Assembly (NCBI GenBank): GCA_052148435.1
Contig: JBKQIF010000115.1
Span: 74,384 to 138,383, forward strand
Source: JBEKYD01 sp052148435
GTDB lineage: Bacteria > Acidobacteriota > Terriglobia > Bryobacterales > Bryobacteraceae
Length of the DNA stretch: 64,000 nucleotides
Reading direction: 5' to 3'
Below, piece after piece: positions 16,258-25,517 of the stretch. The position numbers and the translations under genes were made by a program. How positions within the stretch are numbered: position 1 is the stretch's first letter; the number at the start of each line of letters is the position of its first letter. The notes beneath the pieces were generated by a model, which did no database searches, was not told the DNA's origin, and saw only the letters and a list, made by a program, of their open reading frames with translations.

Positions 16258-17296
16258 ACTAAGCGCCACTTATGCCGTCTTTGCGCTCGCGGCCAGCCTG
16301 GCCGCTCAAAGCAACCTCCTCGTGGAAGGTCTCGAAGCCTACAACAAAGGCGATTACGTCACTGCCGAGCGCAGCTTCCGCAAGGCCGTCGCCCAGGGCG
16401 GCGGCGACGCCCGCGCGGCATCCCTGCTGGCTCTGGTACAGGCGTCTACCGGCCGTTGCGCCGACGCCGAACCGCTGCTCGCCAAGGCCGCCGGGAGCAA
16501 CGCCGGGAACGACGCCGCGCTCGGAAGACTCGCCGCTCTGGCTCTGGCCCGCTGCCGCCTCGCCGCCGGCCGTCTGGATGAAGCTGCCGGTATCCTCGAC
16601 CGCCTCCGCGCCAAAGACCCAGCCGACGCCGACGTGCTCTACGAAACCGCGCGCCTCCAGATGCGCGCCTGGAATGAAACCATCCGGCAGCTTTATGAGA
16701 AGGCCCCGTCCTCGTTCCGCGTCAACCAGCTCTCCGCCGAGATCCTCGAAACCCAGGGCCAGTACGCCGAAGCCGCCGAGGAGTACCGCAAGGCCATCGC
16801 CAAGAACCCGCGCGCGTTAAACCTGCACTTTCAGTTGGCGCGCGCATTGCTGAACAGCTCGCACGCGGCGGAGACGCTCGACCGCGCGCTTCAGGAAATC
16901 GAAGCCGAGCTTGCCATGAACCCTTCCGACGCCGTCGCCACTTATCAGGCGGCTCGCATCCTGCAGGTCCGCCAGCACCCGGCCGAAGCGGACGCGCGCT
17001 ATGAGCAGGCACTCAAACTGCGCCCGGACTTCGTCGAGGCTCTCTGCGCGCTCGGCACCCTGCGCAACGAGGAGCGGCGCAGCGCCGAGGCCATTCCGCT
17101 GCTCGAGAAGGCCGTGCAACTCGCGCCCGCCAGCGAAGCGGGTCACTACGCGCTCATGATCGCCTATCGCAACAGCGGCCGCATGGACGATGCGCGGCGC
17201 GAAAAGGCGCGCCTCGACGAACTGCACAAGACGCCGGAGGGCGAGTTCAGCGACTTTCTGAAGAAGCTCGGCGAGAAACCGCCGGCCGGGAAATGA
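16244..17296 (+). CDS. TPR-repeat secreted protein
   Basis: A 350-residue protein with a signal peptide (about 1-21, FALAASLAAQ) and roughly eight TPR units from residue 26 to 330 (GLEAYNKGDYVTAERSFRKA; AAEEYRKAIAKNPRALNLHF; ADARYEQALKLRPDFVEALC). It starts inside the 3' end of the preceding TPR gene and its TGA overlaps the ATG of the CRTAC1 gene, so the three are translated together. The likely job is a periplasmic or surface scaffold for the CRTAC1 partner; this is inferred only from coupling. Confidence 0.85.
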   Translation: MPAIKLSATYAVFALAASLAAQSNLLVEGLEAYNKGDYVTAERSFRKAVAQGGGDARAASLLALVQASTGRCADAEPLLAKAAGSNAGNDAALGRLAALALARCRLAAGRLDEAAGILDRLRAKDPADADVLYETARLQMRAWNETIRQLYEKAPSSFRVNQLSAEILETQGQYAEAAEEYRKAIAKNPRALNLHFQLARALLNSSHAAETLDRALQEIEAELAMNPSDAVATYQAARILQVRQHPAEADARYEQALKLRPDFVEALCALGTLRNEERRSAEAIPLLEKAVQLAPASEAGHYALMIAYRNSGRMDDARREKARLDELHKTPEGEFSDFLKKLGEKPPAGK

Positions 17297-18939
17297 GAGC
17301 CGCCCTTGCTCTGTTCCTGGGCGCTGCCCTGGCGGCAGCCTTCGCCGCCGGGTGGTCGCCGCAGTTCCGCGACGAAGCCGCCGCCCTCGGCTTAACCCGC
17401 GTCGCGCCCAACGGCGGCATGGAATCCAAGACCTACATCATCGAAACCACCGGCAGCGGCGTGGGCTTCCTCGACTACGATAACGACGGCTTGCTCGACG
17501 TCTTCGTGGCCAGCGGCGACGGCGCGCCCTCGCGCCTCTACCACAACGAAGGCGGGGGCCGCTACCGCGACGTCTCCGAGGAGATGGGAATTACTCGCAC
17601 CGGCTGGGCGCAGGGCGTCTGCGCGGGCGATTACGACAACGACGGCTATACCGATCTCTTCGTCACTTACTGGGGCCAGAACGTGCTCTATCGCAACGAA
17701 GGCGGCAAACGCTTTCGCGATGTGACGCGCGAAGCGGGCCTCGTTCAGGATCGCGTGCGCTACAACACCGGCTGCGCCTTCCTCGACTATGACCGCGACG
17801 GCCGTCTCGATCTGTTTGTCTCCAACTATCTCCAGTTCGGCTTCGACTCGACGCCCAAGCCCGGCGCCAATGCTTACTGTTGGTACCTGGGGCTGGCCGT
17901 CAACTGCGGACCGCGCGGCCTGCCCTTCGACCACAACATTCTCTACCACGGCAATGCCGATGGCACCTTCACCGACGTTTCGGCCAAGAGCGGCATCGCC
18001 GCGCCCGACCGCAGCTACTGCCTGTCCGCGCTGGTGGCCGACTTCGACGGCGACGGCTGGCCGGACATCTTCGTGCCTTGCGACCAGACGCCCTCGCTGC
18101 TCTACATGAATCAGCACGACGGCACCTTCTCCGAGGAAGCCCTGCTGCGCGGCGTGGCCTTCGACGAGAACGGCAGGGCCATGTCCGGCATGGGCGCGGC
18201 GGCGGCCGACTACAACCACTCCGGCCGGCAAAGCATTTTCCGCACCAACTTCTCCGACGAACGCGAAACCCTCTACAACAACGAAGGCGAAGGCAATTTC
18301 CAGGAGCGGACCATCGCCGCCGGGATGGGCGCCAACACCCGCTACGTGAGTTGGGGATGCCAGTTCTTCGACTTCGACAACGATGGCTGGGCCGATCTGG
18401 TTCTGGTCAACGGCCACGTGTTTCCCGAGATCGATCGCAAGGGCGCCGACCTGCGCTTCCGCCAGCGCGCCATTCTCTACCATAACCTCCGCGACGGCCG
18501 CTTCGCGGACATCTCCGCGCAGGCCGGGCCGGGAATCGCGGCGGCGCACTCGGCGCGCGGGCTCGCCGTGGGTGACATCGACAACGATGGCGCGCTCGAG
18601 ATCCTGACCAACAATCAGGGCGAAGCGCCCTCGCTGCTTCGCCTCGCCGACCGCCCCCCCGGCAACTGGGTCTTGTTGAAGCTCACCGGCACCGCGTCCA
18701 ACCGCTCCGCCATCGGTGCGCGGGTTCGCTTGACCGCCGGCGGCATGACACAGAGCGCCGAGGTGCGCAGCGGCGGCAGCTATCTTTCCCAGAGCGATCT
18801 GCGCCTGCATTTCGGACTGGGCGCGGCCACCCGCATCGATCACATCGAGATCGATTGGCCCAGCGGCGTCAAGAGCGATCGCCGCGACCTGGAAGTGAAT
18901 CGCGTTCAAACCATCGAAGAGCCGCGCCGCGTCGAGTGA
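17293..18939 (+). CDS. CRTAC1-family protein (FG-GAP/VCBS propeller with ASPIC/UnbV C-terminus)
   Basis: A 548-residue exported protein with a signal peptide (about 1-19, LGAALAAAFAAG). Residues 45-430 hold repeated FG-GAP/VCBS blades, each with a calcium-binding D-x-D-x-D-G loop (FLDYDNDGLLDVFVASGDG; DYDNDGYTDLFVTYWG; DFDNDGWADLVLVNGH). The C-terminus (about 460-545) is an ASPIC/UnbV domain: NRSAIGARVRLTAGG, then LHFGLG and IDWPSG. The family is extracellular and calcium-dependent, with no agreed enzymatic function in bacteria. It is coupled by ATGA to the upstream TPR gene. Confidence 0.9.
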   Translation: MRAALALFLGAALAAAFAAGWSPQFRDEAAALGLTRVAPNGGMESKTYIIETTGSGVGFLDYDNDGLLDVFVASGDGAPSRLYHNEGGGRYRDVSEEMGITRTGWAQGVCAGDYDNDGYTDLFVTYWGQNVLYRNEGGKRFRDVTREAGLVQDRVRYNTGCAFLDYDRDGRLDLFVSNYLQFGFDSTPKPGANAYCWYLGLAVNCGPRGLPFDHNILYHGNADGTFTDVSAKSGIAAPDRSYCLSALVADFDGDGWPDIFVPCDQTPSLLYMNQHDGTFSEEALLRGVAFDENGRAMSGMGAAAADYNHSGRQSIFRTNFSDERETLYNNEGEGNFQERTIAAGMGANTRYVSWGCQFFDFDNDGWADLVLVNGHVFPEIDRKGADLRFRQRAILYHNLRDGRFADISAQAGPGIAAAHSARGLAVGDIDNDGALEILTNNQGEAPSLLRLADRPPGNWVLLKLTGTASNRSAIGARVRLTAGGMTQSAEVRSGGSYLSQSDLRLHFGLGAATRIDHIEIDWPSGVKSDRRDLEVNRVQTIEEPRRVE

Positions 18940-19133
18940 TCGGCATGGTCTTCCTCAGTAGCGCCGGCGATCTTGTCGCCGGTCCTCTTGATGATGCTCA
19001 GTGGGGCAGTCCCTCGGCCTGCGGCGGCCCGGCCGTCCCTCGGCGAGGCCGCAACATACCTCAACCCAAATTCCGCGATGTCGGGAGTTCCGAGTGATAG
19101 ACTTGGCTCAATGGCAACGGGCAAGCCCCTCCC

Positions 19134-22100
19134 ATGAAGCGGCGCGACTTCCTCGGCGTCTGTGCCGCCCCGCTCTTCGTCTCGCGCGGACACGCCGCTC
19201 CGCCGTTTCCGGTCAAGTTCAGGCATCAGCCCCCTTACGCGTCGGTGCTGGCATTTGCCGAGCCGGGGTATGACGAATTCCCGGCAGAGAAGCCGGCCAT
19301 GGAGCTGGAAATGCGTCTGGCTTCCGGCCTGTCCGCCGGCGATCTGCCATTCGCCGCGGGCTGCACCGGCGCGTCCCCCGCGCCGTCAGCGTATCGGAAA
19401 ATCGCCGCCGACGTGGCGGTTGCCGTTTTCGATGGCTCCGGAGCACCGGCCGCTGGCTGGGGAAAATGGCGCGCTTCCCTGGGAACCGTACGCCGGGCGG
19501 TCTTCTATTCTCTGCCCGGCGGCCTGATCCGATACGACGTTCGCGGCGCCAACGCCGGTCGATTGGAGCATCGTGTCGGCATCTGGAAATTTGCCTGGGA
19601 CGAAGGCGCCGTTACCCACCTGGAGCCGGTCGAAGAAACCGTGACCAGCGGGGACCGCCCCTGGTTCCGTGACGTCACTGGCGCGGCATTTGCCGGAGTC
19701 GGCTCTTTTCATGAGCAGCTAGCCAAGGGCGTTCCCTACTGGCGCGCGCGCCTCGACCCGGCTACGGGCGTCGACGTCTATGGGGAGAATGGAATTGCCG
19801 TTGGCGACATCGACAACGACGGGGTCGACGAAATCTATATCTGCCAGCCCGGAGGCCTGCCGAACCGCCTATATAAGAATGATGGCAACGGCCGCTTCCG
19901 CGACGTCTCCCGAGAATTCGGACTCGACATTCTCGACAACACTACCAGCGCGCTCTTCGTAGACCTGCGCAACTCCGGCCATCAGGACCTGGTGCTCGTT
20001 CGCCCCACCGAACCCGTGCTCTTTCTCAACGACGGTAAGGGGAAGTTCACTCCGCTCGATGGCGCATTCCGCTTTCAAACGCCCGCCCAAGGCACATTCA
20101 CAAGCGTATCCGCCGCCGATTACGATCGCGACGGACGGCTCGATCTGTATCTGTGTTCCTATATCTACTTTCAGAGCGAGGCCCAGTATAAGTATCCGAC
20201 ACCCTATCACGACGCCCGCAACGGACCGCCGAATTTCCTGTTCCGCAATTGCCTGGATCGCGACCCGCCTTGTTTCGAAGACGTGACCGCGGCCGCCGGA
20301 ATGGACCACAACAATAACCGGTTCAGCTTCGCCGGCGCCTGGTGTGATTACAACGGAGACGGATGGCCCGGCCTCTATGTGGCCAACGACTTCGGCCGGA
20401 AAAACCTGTACCGCAACACCAACGGGCATTTCCGCGATGTGGCCGAACAGGCTGGAGTGGACGATGTCGGCCCGGGCATGAGCGCGGCCTGGCTCGATTA
20501 CGACGGCGATGGGCGCCCCGACCTGCTGGTTTCGAATATGTGGAGCGCCACCGGCCAAAGAATCACGCACGATCCCGCATTCGGCCCCGCCAAGGAGGAC
20601 CCTTCCTTGCGGGCAGTTTACCAGCGGCACGTGAAGGGCAATTCGCTCTTTCATAATCAAGGCGACGGCACGTTCACCTACACCGGCGATTCCGAGGGCA
20701 TCGAAATGGGCCACTGGTCGTGGTCCTGCGACGGGTGCGATTTCGATAACGACGGAACGCCCGAGATCTATATCGCCTGCGGCATGCTCACCAACAACAG
20801 CCGCACCGACCTGATGAGCTACTTCTACCGGCAGGTAGTGGCAAAGTCGCCAGTCACGGCGATCCGCTCCACCGCCTACGAAAACGGATGGAACGCCATC
20901 AACCAGTTGGTCCGCGGCGACTACAGTTGGGCGGGCCCGGAGCCGAATGTGTTCTACGCCCGCCGCGGCCGGCGCTTCTACGATTTCTCCGGAATCAGCG
21001 GCATCGATCTGGCCGAAGACAGCCGCGCCTTCGCGTTGCTCGATTTCGATGGCGACGGCAACCTGGATCTGGCGGTCAAAAGCCGCATGGGCCCGCAGCT
21101 CCGCATCTTCCAAAATGTTTGCGGCTCGGCCAGGGAACGCATTGTGTTTCGACTGCGCGGAACCAAATCCAACCGCGACGCGGTGGGCGCCAGGTTGGAA
21201 GTGGACGGCCAGGTAAAGTGGGTCGTGGCCGGATCGGCGTACCTGTCGCAGCACACCAAACGGCTGCATTTCGGCCTTGGTGACCGCAAGCGTGCGGAAA
21301 AGGTGCGTATCGTCTGGCCCTCGGGCCTGGTGCAGGAACTTCCTCCCCTCGACGCCGGGTACCTTTACGAAGTGACCGAAGGCGTCGCCGAATTCCGGTC
21401 TGAGCGCCTGCGGCAGAGGACCGATTTTCCTGCCGGTGCGCCGATCCGTGCGGACAACCGGTCGCGCCTGTACACCACCTGGCTGCGGGAACCGGTGCCG
21501 CTGCCGGAAAAGCGGCGCGGTCCGGCGCTGCTCGTGCTGCACGCAGGCGAGTCGCTGCCGGCATTCCCGGTCCCGACGCAAGCGCTTGATCTCCGCGCCG
21601 CTCCTGCCGATCTCGCCGCGGCCTACGCCATCTTCCGCCGTTATCTGTTCGACTACCGGACGGACCTTGCCACCCCGTTTTGGATGCTCATCGATGCCGC
21701 CGGCCGCGTTCGCCGCGTCTACGAAGATACGCCGAAGCCCTCCGCCGTCGAGGCCGATTGGCGCGCTGTCGAAGCAGCCGTGCCGGATGCGCGTGCCCTG
21801 CCGTTCGGCGGCTTCTTTCTCGGCATGCCCACCCGCGACTATTTCAAAATCGGCGGCGCCATGCTGATGGCAGGCTACCCCGAGCATGCCCTCCCCTATC
21901 TCGAGGAAGCTCGCCTCCGCTCTCCGAACAATGCCAGAACCCTCCTCGCCATCGGCCGCATTCACCTTGAAGCGAACCGCCTGGCGCCGGCGCGGCAGGC
22001 GCTCGAAAGCGCTGCGAAGCTGGACCCCACTCAACCCGAGGCATGGAACGATCTCGGCGGTGTCGAGGCCGCGTCCGGCAACCCGCGCGAGGCCCTGAAG

Positions 22101-22586
22101 CTGTATCAACGGGCGCTGGCCCTCGACCCCGATCTGCCGTACGCTCTGGTGAATGCCGGCGCTATCGAGGAAGAACTGCAAAACGCCGCCGAAGCCGAAC
22201 AACTCTACCGCCGCGCCCTTGCCGTTGATCCGCGTAGCGGGGATGCCGCCAACAAGCTGGGCCTGTTCTTGGCCAAGGCGGGCCGCGCCGATGAAGCCCG
22301 CGCTCTTTTCGAAAAAGCAATCTCGCTGCGCCGCGACGACGCTTCCGCCATCAACAACCTGGCCGTGCTCTACATCAACACCGGCAAGCCCAATGACGCT
22401 ATCGCCGCCTTTCAATACGGAATCGAGGTCGCTCCCGACGACGAGACGCTCTACCTGAACCTGGGACGTTTGTTCGTATCGCTGCGGGAGCGGGACAAAG
22501 CGAAGGACGTGATGCAGCGGCTATTGGCGCGTAAGCCCGGCGATCCGGTCGCCACGCGCGCATTGCAGGAGCTGGAGTCGCGCTGA
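19134..22586 (+). CDS. Giant CRTAC1-type protein: FG-GAP propeller, ASPIC/UnbV, thioredoxin-like segment and TPR tail
   Basis: An 1150-residue protein with a Tat-type N-terminus (MKRRDFLGVCAAPLFVSRGHA). Residues about 210-660 hold FG-GAP blades (AVGDIDNDGVDEIYICQPGG; AADYDRDGRLDLYLCSY; LDYDGDGRPDLLVSNMW). Residues about 665-760 are ASPIC/UnbV (NRDAVGARLEVDGQ, then LHFGLGDRKR and IVWPSGL). A bridging region (about 790-890) includes TPFWMLIDAAGRVRRVYEDT, which resembles the end of a thioredoxin/redoxin-type domain but lacks a CxxC. Residues 900-1145 are seven TPRs. It lies about 190 bases after the preceding CRTAC1 gene and is probably an independent unit. The domain combination suggests an exported scaffold; no catalytic residues are visible. 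Confidence 0.88.
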   Translation: MKRRDFLGVCAAPLFVSRGHAAPPFPVKFRHQPPYASVLAFAEPGYDEFPAEKPAMELEMRLASGLSAGDLPFAAGCTGASPAPSAYRKIAADVAVAVFDGSGAPAAGWGKWRASLGTVRRAVFYSLPGGLIRYDVRGANAGRLEHRVGIWKFAWDEGAVTHLEPVEETVTSGDRPWFRDVTGAAFAGVGSFHEQLAKGVPYWRARLDPATGVDVYGENGIAVGDIDNDGVDEIYICQPGGLPNRLYKNDGNGRFRDVSREFGLDILDNTTSALFVDLRNSGHQDLVLVRPTEPVLFLNDGKGKFTPLDGAFRFQTPAQGTFTSVSAADYDRDGRLDLYLCSYIYFQSEAQYKYPTPYHDARNGPPNFLFRNCLDRDPPCFEDVTAAAGMDHNNNRFSFAGAWCDYNGDGWPGLYVANDFGRKNLYRNTNGHFRDVAEQAGVDDVGPGMSAAWLDYDGDGRPDLLVSNMWSATGQRITHDPAFGPAKEDPSLRAVYQRHVKGNSLFHNQGDGTFTYTGDSEGIEMGHWSWSCDGCDFDNDGTPEIYIACGMLTNNSRTDLMSYFYRQVVAKSPVTAIRSTAYENGWNAINQLVRGDYSWAGPEPNVFYARRGRRFYDFSGISGIDLAEDSRAFALLDFDGDGNLDLAVKSRMGPQLRIFQNVCGSARERIVFRLRGTKSNRDAVGARLEVDGQVKWVVAGSAYLSQHTKRLHFGLGDRKRAEKVRIVWPSGLVQELPPLDAGYLYEVTEGVAEFRSERLRQRTDFPAGAPIRADNRSRLYTTWLREPVPLPEKRRGPALLVLHAGESLPAFPVPTQALDLRAAPADLAAAYAIFRRYLFDYRTDLATPFWMLIDAAGRVRRVYEDTPKPSAVEADWRAVEAAVPDARALPFGGFFLGMPTRDYFKIGGAMLMAGYPEHALPYLEEARLRSPNNARTLLAIGRIHLEANRLAPARQALESAAKLDPTQPEAWNDLGGVEAASGNPREALKLYQRALALDPDLPYALVNAGAIEEELQNAAEAEQLYRRALAVDPRSGDAANKLGLFLAKAGRADEARALFEKAISLRRDDASAINNLAVLYINTGKPNDAIAAFQYGIEVAPDDETLYLNLGRLFVSLRERDKAKDVMQRLLARKPGDPVATRALQELESR

Positions 22587-22631
22587 CCGTTGAAACTGGG
22601 CCATCATGTGACGCCGTCGGCGGGTCACTGC

Positions 22632-22697
22632 GGGGCAGACCATCGTTTTCTGTGGTCTGCCCGAGAGGTTTCTGCCGAAGCGATGGTCCGGGCCCAC
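22632..22697. repeat. Double-hairpin (REP/BIME-like) repeat, divergent copy
   Basis: GGGGCAGACCATCGTTTTCT followed by GTGGTCTGCCC forms one hairpin, and a second, weaker inverted half ends CGATGGTCCGGGCCC. It is the same architecture as the copies at 53727-53821 and 56661-56740 but with substitutions in the stems. Confidence 0.6.
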
Positions 22698-22901
22698 AGG
22701 GTGAAACAGACAAGTGGCGAATGCGAGTCACATGTATTTTCTCATTGAGCACAAAGTACTTGGCGCTATCGGCGCGCCGCCGTCGTCGTACCCTGGTGGC
22801 TGGGTGAGGACGAGTGCGGAACGACCGGATGCTTCGACTGCGGGCGCTCCGGCCCGGCAGCGCTTTCCGTGTGGCCGGGTAAGGCACTGGCGAGGCGACG
22901 G

Positions 22902-22919
22902 ATGCACAAAAATGCACAA
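22902..22919 (+). repeat. TGCACAAAAATGCACAA motif, copy 1
   Basis: Two TGCACAA units are separated by three A residues. Further copies are at 23001-23018 and 23149-23165, and relatives on the minus strand lie at about 63269 and 63335. Confidence 0.55.
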
Positions 22920-23000
22920 ATCGGAATCGAAACCGGGGTTGAATTCCGCTCGGGACCGGTTGGCGACACACCCACAACCGCCGATTGCAGTCGGAAACCA

Positions 23001-23018
23001 ATGCACAAAAATGCACAA
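23001..23018 (+). repeat. TGCACAAAAATGCACAA motif, copy 2
   Basis: Essentially identical to copy 1, about 99 bases downstream of it. Confidence 0.55.
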
Positions 23019-23147
23019 AAGGCGAACCCAAGCCGCCGTTTACCGAACGAAGCCATTATTCCTATGCAACCCAAGTGCTACCAACCACTTATGCTCTATC
23101 GCACGATCCCATTTCCAACCCAAGATCGTCCCGGCAAGCTTCACCCC

Positions 23148-23165
23148 GTGCACAAAAATGCACAA
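23148..23165 (+). repeat. TGCACAAAAATGCACAA motif, copy 3
   Basis: GTGCACAAAAATGCACAAC, about 147 bases after copy 2 and about 95 bases before the GH42 start codon. Confidence 0.55.
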
Positions 23166-23258
23166 CGCCCCCTTTGGAGCCCGCCCCACAATCTGCCGGC
23201 CCACCATCGCAAACCCTCGCTCCCCCCCCCGCCAGCGCTCTGATAGCATAAGCGTCCT

Positions 23259-25403
23259 ATGAAGACTCCTCGATTTCGCAGCCTCGTCTCGCTGGCGGCG
23301 CCGGCCGGCGCTTTGTTGTGCATTTGGGGCGCTCTTGCACAGCAGCAGAAACAGACGCGTTTTGCTCCCGATCGGATGGACTCGTTCCTCTATGGCGCGG
23401 CGTTCTATGAAGAGTACATGCCGGAGGATCGTCTCGAGAAAGACGTCCAGTTGATGGAGCGGGCCGGGATCAATGTGGTCCGCGTGGGGGAATCGACCTG
23501 GAGTCTCTGGGAGCCAGAGGACGGCCGCTTCGAATTCGCCTGGATGGATCGGATCGTCGAGCGCCTGGCGCGTGCGCATATCCGCGTCATCATGGGCACG
23601 CCTACTTATTCGATTCCGCCGTGGATGTTCAAGAAGCACCCGGAAATCCTGGTGGCCCGGATAGACGGCAGCAAGGCCACCTACGGCCTGCGCCAAAACA
23701 TGGACGTTACCAACCCCGACTTCCTGCGATACTCCGAGCGCGTCATTCGCAAGATCGGGGAACATTATCGCGATAATCCCGCCGTCATCGGCTACCAGAT
23801 CGACAATGAGACATCTTCGAACGGCACCGCGGGCCCCAACGTGGAGGCCGGTTTCGTTCGGTACCTCCAGCGGAAATTCTCCACTGCCGACCGTCTCAAT
23901 AAGCTTTGGGGCCTCGTCTATTGGGGGCAGAGCCTGCACGACTGGTCCGAGGTTCCTCCCCGCGACGGCATCCTGAATCCCGGCTGGAAGCTGGAATGGG
24001 ATCGCTACCAGGACTCGCTGACGACTGACTTCCTGGCATGGCAGTATTCGCTCCTGGGCGAGTATGTTCGCCCGGATCAATTCATCATGCAGGATTTCGG
24101 CGGCGCCACCCGCTCCAGCGTCAATGAGTACGCGATTTCGAAACATCTGGATATCGTCGGCATCAATCCCTACCATCCTACTCAGGACTTATACGACGGC
24201 GAAGGGTCCAGTTACGGCGGCGATTTCGCGCGCTCTTTGAAGCGCACCAATTATCTCGTTACCGAAATCAACGCCCAGACCATTGGTTGGGACTCGCGCT
24301 CGCAGTTTCCGCCTTATGATGGGCAGTTGCGCCAGGATGTCTACGCCATGGCAGCTACCGGGGCCAACATGGTCGAGTATTGGCACTGGCACTCGCTGCA
24401 CTACGGGCAGGAAACTTATTGGAAAGGCGTGTTGTCGCACGATCTGGAACCCGGCCGGCCGTATAACGAGGTGGCGCGAACCGCCCATGAGCTGCAGCGC
24501 ATCGGTTCCCATTTGGTCGACCTGAAAACTTCGCAACCGGTGGCGCTGCTCTACAGCAACGACTCGCGCCGCGGGACCGATTATATGCCGTTCCTGCTGT
24601 CGCATCCGCCCAGCGACATGCCCTGGAATAACCCCGGCGGCTACGATCTGGAGCTGCACCGTCTTTACCACGCGCTTTACCGTTTGAATGCCGGAGTGGA
24701 TTTTGTCTTCCCCGAAACCGAGGATCTGAGCGCGTACAAGGTGATTGTGGTGCCACCCCTGTATATCGCCAGCGACGCGCTCCTCCAGCGCCTGGTCGAT
24801 TACGTTCGAAACGGGGGGCACCTGGTGCTCACGCTCAAGAGCGGTTTCTGCGACGAGTACTCGACAGTGCGCGTGGCCATGGCTCCGGGGCCGCTCCGCG
24901 AGGCCGCCGGCTTCCATTACCAGGAGTTTTCGAATCTGGCCAAGCCCCTCGCGCTCAAGGGCGACCCGTTCCAGGCCCGTGCCGCCAACCAGGTCAGCGA
25001 CTGGGCGGAAATGCTTCTGCTCGATACGGCGAAGCCGCTGGCGTACTACGACCACCCCTTTTTCGGAAAGTATCCCGCCATCACCGAGAACCACTTTGGC
25101 AAGGGCATGGTGACATACGAGGGAACGGTCTTGAGCGATGAGTTGCAGCGAAAACTGCTGGAGCGCGTCCTCGATCAGGCCCAGCTCACCGGGCCCGATC
25201 GGAAGCTGCCTGCCGCCGTGCGCGTGAAACACGGCGTCAACCGCGCCGGTAAAACGCTCCATTACTTCTTCAATTTTTCCGCCGCCCCGCAGCGCGTATC
25301 CTATGCTTACCCCGGTGGCACGGAGTTGCTGTCGGGGCTTCCGGTGGCCACCGGCGGTGAGATTTCGCTCGACCCCTGGGGCGTGGCTATCGTGGAACAG
25401 TAA
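23259..25403 (+). CDS. Secreted GH42 beta-galactosidase
   Basis: A 714-residue enzyme with a Sec signal (about 1-27, ending GALAQ). The GH42 barrel is clear: YGAAFYEEYMPEDRLEKDVQ, then GINVVRVGESTWSLWEPEDG, the acid/base motif QIDNE (Glu184) and the nucleophile motif VTEIN (Glu336), with the trimerisation domain from about 410 (PVALLYSNDSRRG) and a small C-terminal beta domain. It hydrolyses terminal beta-galactosides (or alpha-L-arabinopyranosides in some members). The signal peptide sets it apart from the cytoplasmic GH42 enzymes of Firmicutes. It is followed after about 115 bases by a GH2 gene and then a GH97 gene, making a glycan-degradation block. Confidence 0.93.
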   Translation: MKTPRFRSLVSLAAPAGALLCIWGALAQQQKQTRFAPDRMDSFLYGAAFYEEYMPEDRLEKDVQLMERAGINVVRVGESTWSLWEPEDGRFEFAWMDRIVERLARAHIRVIMGTPTYSIPPWMFKKHPEILVARIDGSKATYGLRQNMDVTNPDFLRYSERVIRKIGEHYRDNPAVIGYQIDNETSSNGTAGPNVEAGFVRYLQRKFSTADRLNKLWGLVYWGQSLHDWSEVPPRDGILNPGWKLEWDRYQDSLTTDFLAWQYSLLGEYVRPDQFIMQDFGGATRSSVNEYAISKHLDIVGINPYHPTQDLYDGEGSSYGGDFARSLKRTNYLVTEINAQTIGWDSRSQFPPYDGQLRQDVYAMAATGANMVEYWHWHSLHYGQETYWKGVLSHDLEPGRPYNEVARTAHELQRIGSHLVDLKTSQPVALLYSNDSRRGTDYMPFLLSHPPSDMPWNNPGGYDLELHRLYHALYRLNAGVDFVFPETEDLSAYKVIVVPPLYIASDALLQRLVDYVRNGGHLVLTLKSGFCDEYSTVRVAMAPGPLREAAGFHYQEFSNLAKPLALKGDPFQARAANQVSDWAEMLLLDTAKPLAYYDHPFFGKYPAITENHFGKGMVTYEGTVLSDELQRKLLERVLDQAQLTGPDRKLPAAVRVKHGVNRAGKTLHYFFNFSAAPQRVSYAYPGGTELLSGLPVATGGEISLDPWGVAIVEQ

Positions 25404-25517
25404 GACCAGCCCAATCTGGCTCAAGTCGGATTCCACGGGATCGGGAGACTCGCAACCTGCCATCGGTCCCCGGGTGGAATGCGCGCGAAACCGCCGTGTG
25501 ATATGTTGTTGCCACTT

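Larger units (their letters stand above)
22587..23258. other. Long intergenic region carrying a palindromic repeat and three TGCAC-type motifs
   Basis: About 670 bases with no convincing gene. It holds a degenerate double-hairpin repeat (22632-22697) and three copies of the TGCACAAAAATGCAC motif (22902, 23000 and 23148 onward). Open frames on both strands are short or repeat-derived. Confidence 0.6.

Noticed and set aside
19869..22415. 848-residue minus-strand frame opposite the giant CRTAC1-TPR gene
   Set aside because: It is an antisense shadow: the GC-rich codon pattern of FG-GAP repeats leaves the reverse frame open. It has no family features or ribosome site. Similar shadows oppose 17293-18939, 31427-33052, 44185-45813 and 51005-52657.
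22399..23031. 210-residue minus-strand frame across the repeat-rich intergenic region
   Set aside because: It runs through the palindromic and TGCAC repeats into the TPR gene; the composition is not protein-like.
22902..23165. CRISPR array suggested by the repeated TGCACAAAAATGCACAA
   Set aside because: Only three short repeats with unequal spacing (about 99 and 147 bases) and no cas genes.
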